Shown here: positions 7,186 to 8,458 of the stretch, in pieces
Position numbering within the stretch: position 1 is the first letter of the stretch
Layout: every line of letters begins with the position of its first letter
NCBI GenBank assembly: GCA_011389755.1
Contig: JAABTR010000412.1
Coordinates: 1-8,458 of the forward strand
DNA: 8,458 nt
Source of the DNA: Deltaproteobacteria bacterium
Lineage (GTDB): Bacteria > Myxococcota_A > Polyangia > JAAYKL01
Direction of reading: 5' to 3'
Notes under the pieces: model-generated
Told to the model about the DNA's origin: nothing
The model's database searches: none
Seen by the model: only the letters and a program-made list of their open reading frames with translations
Position numbers and translations under genes: made by a program

Positions 7186-7951
7186 TCATCAACCTCCTGG
7201 TCTCATCTGTTATAACAGCCTCAAAAGCATCCCGCTCTTTCTGTCTGAGATCTTCAACCAGGGCTACAGCACCTGGGCGGTCAACGCCTTTGTCGTGGGC
7301 TATCCACACAGCGTCGAGGTCGAGAATGAACTCGATGACGTCGCTCGCGTTGTCGACCGTCGCGTGCGTGAGAACGAGGCGTTTGTTGGCGTCGTAGGTG
7401 TACTCGGTGCGGCTGAAATATGAAGGCAGGTTTCGGGGCAGCCCTGGGACATCGGCCGGTCCGCACAAGAAGTATTTTTTTTTGTCGAAGCTCGCTTCTG
7501 GGATACGGAGTCGGTTGATGAAACGAACCCCAATTCGTCGAACGCTTTTTGGCTCGGCAACATCCCAGTAGTGAGTGAGCGCGTTTTCGATTCGGCTGCG
7601 AAATTCGACCCAGCCTCGCTTTTTCTCTTGGATGTTCGGATCTTGGTAGGGGCGTAGCATATGCACGCTCAATTGATCCGTGCCCACGGAGACCAGGCGA
7701 TTTTCATCCTGGGTGAGGAGCTGGACCTTGATGCTCGTTTCGCGCGTGGTGAACTGGGGCAGCGCATTGGGGACAGCGAAGAACCCCGCCTCGAGTATCT
7801 TTTGTTGTCTGGGCTTAGCCGGGTAGTCGTTCTTGATCTTGTTGTGGAGCTTGCCCGGCATCGTCAGGTCCCACTCTTGTCCAGGCTCAAACCTAAACTC
7901 GCAGAGAGCTTCGACGATTGGCGGGATGTCGTATACTTGCCGTTTGGGCAT
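7172..7951 (-). CDS. TIGR04255-family protein, first gene of a three-gene operon
   Basis: 259-aa protein matching the pattern of the sporadically distributed TIGR04255 family, whose function is not established. Family hallmarks: the N-terminal Y-x-IPPIVEALCEFRF (7-21), the central strand pair VSVGTDQLSVHMLRPYQDP (87-105), the segment WVEFRSRIENAL (114-125) and the signature RRIGVRFINRLRI (138-150); length is typical. There is no signal peptide or membrane segment, so it is cytoplasmic. ATG 7951 is supported by GGAG ten bases upstream (7962-7965) and by a promoter at 7990-8018. It overlaps the next gene by 14 bp. An A9 run on the coding strand (bases 7475-7483) encodes part of DKKKYF and is a possible slippage point. 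The family's patchy distribution agrees with the accessory character of this region. Confidence 0.88.
   Translation of the reverse strand: MPKRQVYDIPPIVEALCEFRFEPGQEWDLTMPGKLHNKIKNDYPAKPRQQKILEAGFFAVPNALPQFTTRETSIKVQLLTQDENRLVSVGTDQLSVHMLRPYQDPNIQEKKRGWVEFRSRIENALTHYWDVAEPKSVRRIGVRFINRLRIPEASFDKKKYFLCGPADVPGLPRNLPSYFSRTEYTYDANKRLVLTHATVDNASDVIEFILDLDAVWIAHDKGVDRPGAVALVEDLRQKERDAFEAVITDETRRLMNEGD
7193..7198 (-). promoter_or_regulatory. Shine-Dalgarno AGGAGG for the 239-aa gene
   Basis: On the minus strand AGGAGG sits seven bases before the ATG at 7185, inside the last codons of the TIGR04255 gene. It fixes the start of the second gene and shows that this gene is translated from its own strong site rather than only by read-through. 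Confidence 0.8.
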
Positions 7952-7989
7952 CAGCTCTACACTCCACTCAGGAGAACAAAGCTCTCCGA

Positions 7990-8018
7990 ATTTTATTTCT
8001 TGTTTCGAACCTTGTTAA
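7990..8018 (-). promoter_or_regulatory. Sigma70-like promoter of the minus-strand operon
   Basis: Read on the minus strand: -35 TTAACA (8013-8018), 17-bp spacer, -10 TAAAAT (7990-7995), each one base from consensus (TTGACA, TATAAT). Transcription would begin near 7983, leaving a leader of about 30 nt before the TIGR04255 start. The -35 box lies inside a perfect 10-bp palindrome TTGTTAACAA (8012-8021), a possible operator. The surrounding 80 bases are distinctly AT-rich for this window. Confidence 0.55.
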
Positions 8019-8147
8019 CAATCTATCAAATTCCGCCGGATTCTCAAAAAGCAAAAATCAGGGGAACAACCGGGATATCCGTTTTCGACAGCTGCTTACG
8101 GCAGAGGATAACCAGTTCTTCGATTTGTGCCACGGGAGACGAAACAG

Positions 8148-8234
8148 GGGGTCAAGGAAATCGGGGTCAAGACCCTCCAGAGGAAATCGGGGTCAAGAGG
8201 AAATCGGGGTCAAAGAAATCGGGGTCAAGACCCT
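8148..8234. repeat. Cluster of five GGGGTCAA repeats (REP/RAYT-like)
   Basis: GGGGTCAA starts at 8148, 8163, 8189, 8206 and 8221, with intervals of 15, 26, 17 and 15 bp; units 2 to 5 are preceded by AAATC. Two units continue as GGGTC-AA-GACCC (8164-8175 and 8222-8233), small perfect hairpins. The cluster is followed by TTGACATATAG (8239-8249). From memory, GGGGTCA/GACCC palindromes with AAATC and TTGACATAT neighbours are common beside REP-associated Y1 transposases (RAYTs). No transposase is visible here, so this would be a remnant or non-autonomous end. Confidence 0.75.
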
Positions 8235-8305
8235 ACAGTTGACATATAGGTTTCATTTGCGCCATTCAGGTTGCCCGTGCGTGGCGTATGGTGCGTGGCG
8301 CACAG

Positions 8306-8414
8306 CTGGCGCAATCGCGGCGAGGTGGACCTTGTCGTTTACGTGACCGCCGAGAATTTTTAGCACGCACTCGATCGCTTGGCTCGGAGCACAATCGAAA
8401 CGGTGGACCGATGA
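8306..8414 (+). pseudogene. Decayed 3' remnant of a second DUF4143 ATPase gene
   Basis: Two blocks match the end of the intact DUF4143 gene on the same strand. 8306-8339 matches 5403-5436 at 30 of 34 bases (WRNRGEVDLVV against WRDRGEVDFVV), and 8341-8387 matches 5552-5598 at 40 of 47 bases (VTAEN...HALDRLA against VTAET...HALDRLA). About 114 bp (38 codons, in frame) are missing between them. A Glu codon has become TAG at 8361-8363. The relic frame then runs on to TGA at 8412-8414. Everything 5' of the block, including the ATPase domain, is absent; its place is taken by the repeat cluster. Divergence at many positions shows it is an old paralogue, not a fresh duplicate. Counts were made by eye. 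Confidence 0.85.
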
Positions 8415-8458
8415 ACGACATTCTGGATGATCCCGAAAAGCTCACTCAGGAGGACTAC
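8411..8458 (+). CDS. Start of an unidentified gene running off the window
   Basis: Sixteen codons from ATG 8411 (MNDILDDPEKLTQEDY), open to the window edge. The ATG overlaps the stop of the DUF4143 relic as ATGA, so the two genes were probably translationally coupled before the relic decayed. The nearest ribosome-binding-like sequence is a weak GGTGG at 8402-8406. The acidic, helical start looks like protein, but the fragment is far too short to assign a family. Confidence 0.5.
   Translation, partial: MNDILDDPEKLTQEDY

Noticed and set aside
8148..8234. Possible CRISPR array in the GGGGTCAA cluster
   Set aside because: Repeat core is only 8 bp, intervals vary between 15 and 26 bp, and the bases between are themselves repetitive, so there are no unique spacers.
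7661..8242. 193-aa open frame on the + strand opposite the TIGR04255 gene
   Set aside because: It reads antisense to the conserved family signature and its tail is made of the GGGGTCAA repeats, giving low-complexity residues.

Overview
The window looks like a stretch of a GC-rich Gram-negative chromosome. A tight cluster for envelope transport (inner-membrane RND/MMPL exporter, periplasmic LolA-like protein, outer-membrane barrel) fills the left half. The combination and protein style suggest a deltaproteobacterium-like lineage (Myxococcota/Bradymonadota/Desulfobacterota type), but this is inferred from gene content only; there is no rRNA or other marker gene to confirm it.

Left region (1-4312, + strand): three co-directional genes. 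A 5'-truncated RND/MMPL exporter overlaps a LolA-like outer-membrane lipoprotein-sorting protein by 20 bp, with a strong Shine-Dalgarno inside the exporter gene. The LolA-like gene in turn overlaps a signal-peptide-bearing outer-membrane beta-barrel protein through ATGA. Together they could carry a lipid or lipoprotein from the inner membrane through the periplasm to the outer membrane.

Middle (4313-5634, + strand): a stand-alone AAA_14/DUF4143 ATPase with a PD-(D/E)XK-like C-terminus. It is preceded by three palindromes of the form GTCGA-N6-TCGAC whose centres are exactly 28 bp apart; the last one runs up to its start codon.

Right region (5635-8458): a 315-bp gap without genes, then a compact three-gene operon on the minus strand (read from 7951 down to 5950). 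It encodes a TIGR04255-family protein, a helical/HEAT-like protein and a 170-aa protein I do not recognise. A good sigma70-like promoter sits upstream. Beyond it lie a cluster of GGGGTCAA repeats (REP/RAYT-like), a decayed second copy of the DUF4143 gene's 3' end, and the first 16 codons of a further + strand gene that runs off the window.

The three-gene operon is therefore bracketed by an intact DUF4143 gene on one side and a same-strand DUF4143 relic on the other, with REP-like repeats at the junction. This, and base composition that looks less GC-rich by eye, marks 4.3-8.4 kb as an accessory island. The operon is the best candidate here for an undescribed system; its function cannot be deduced from sequence alone.
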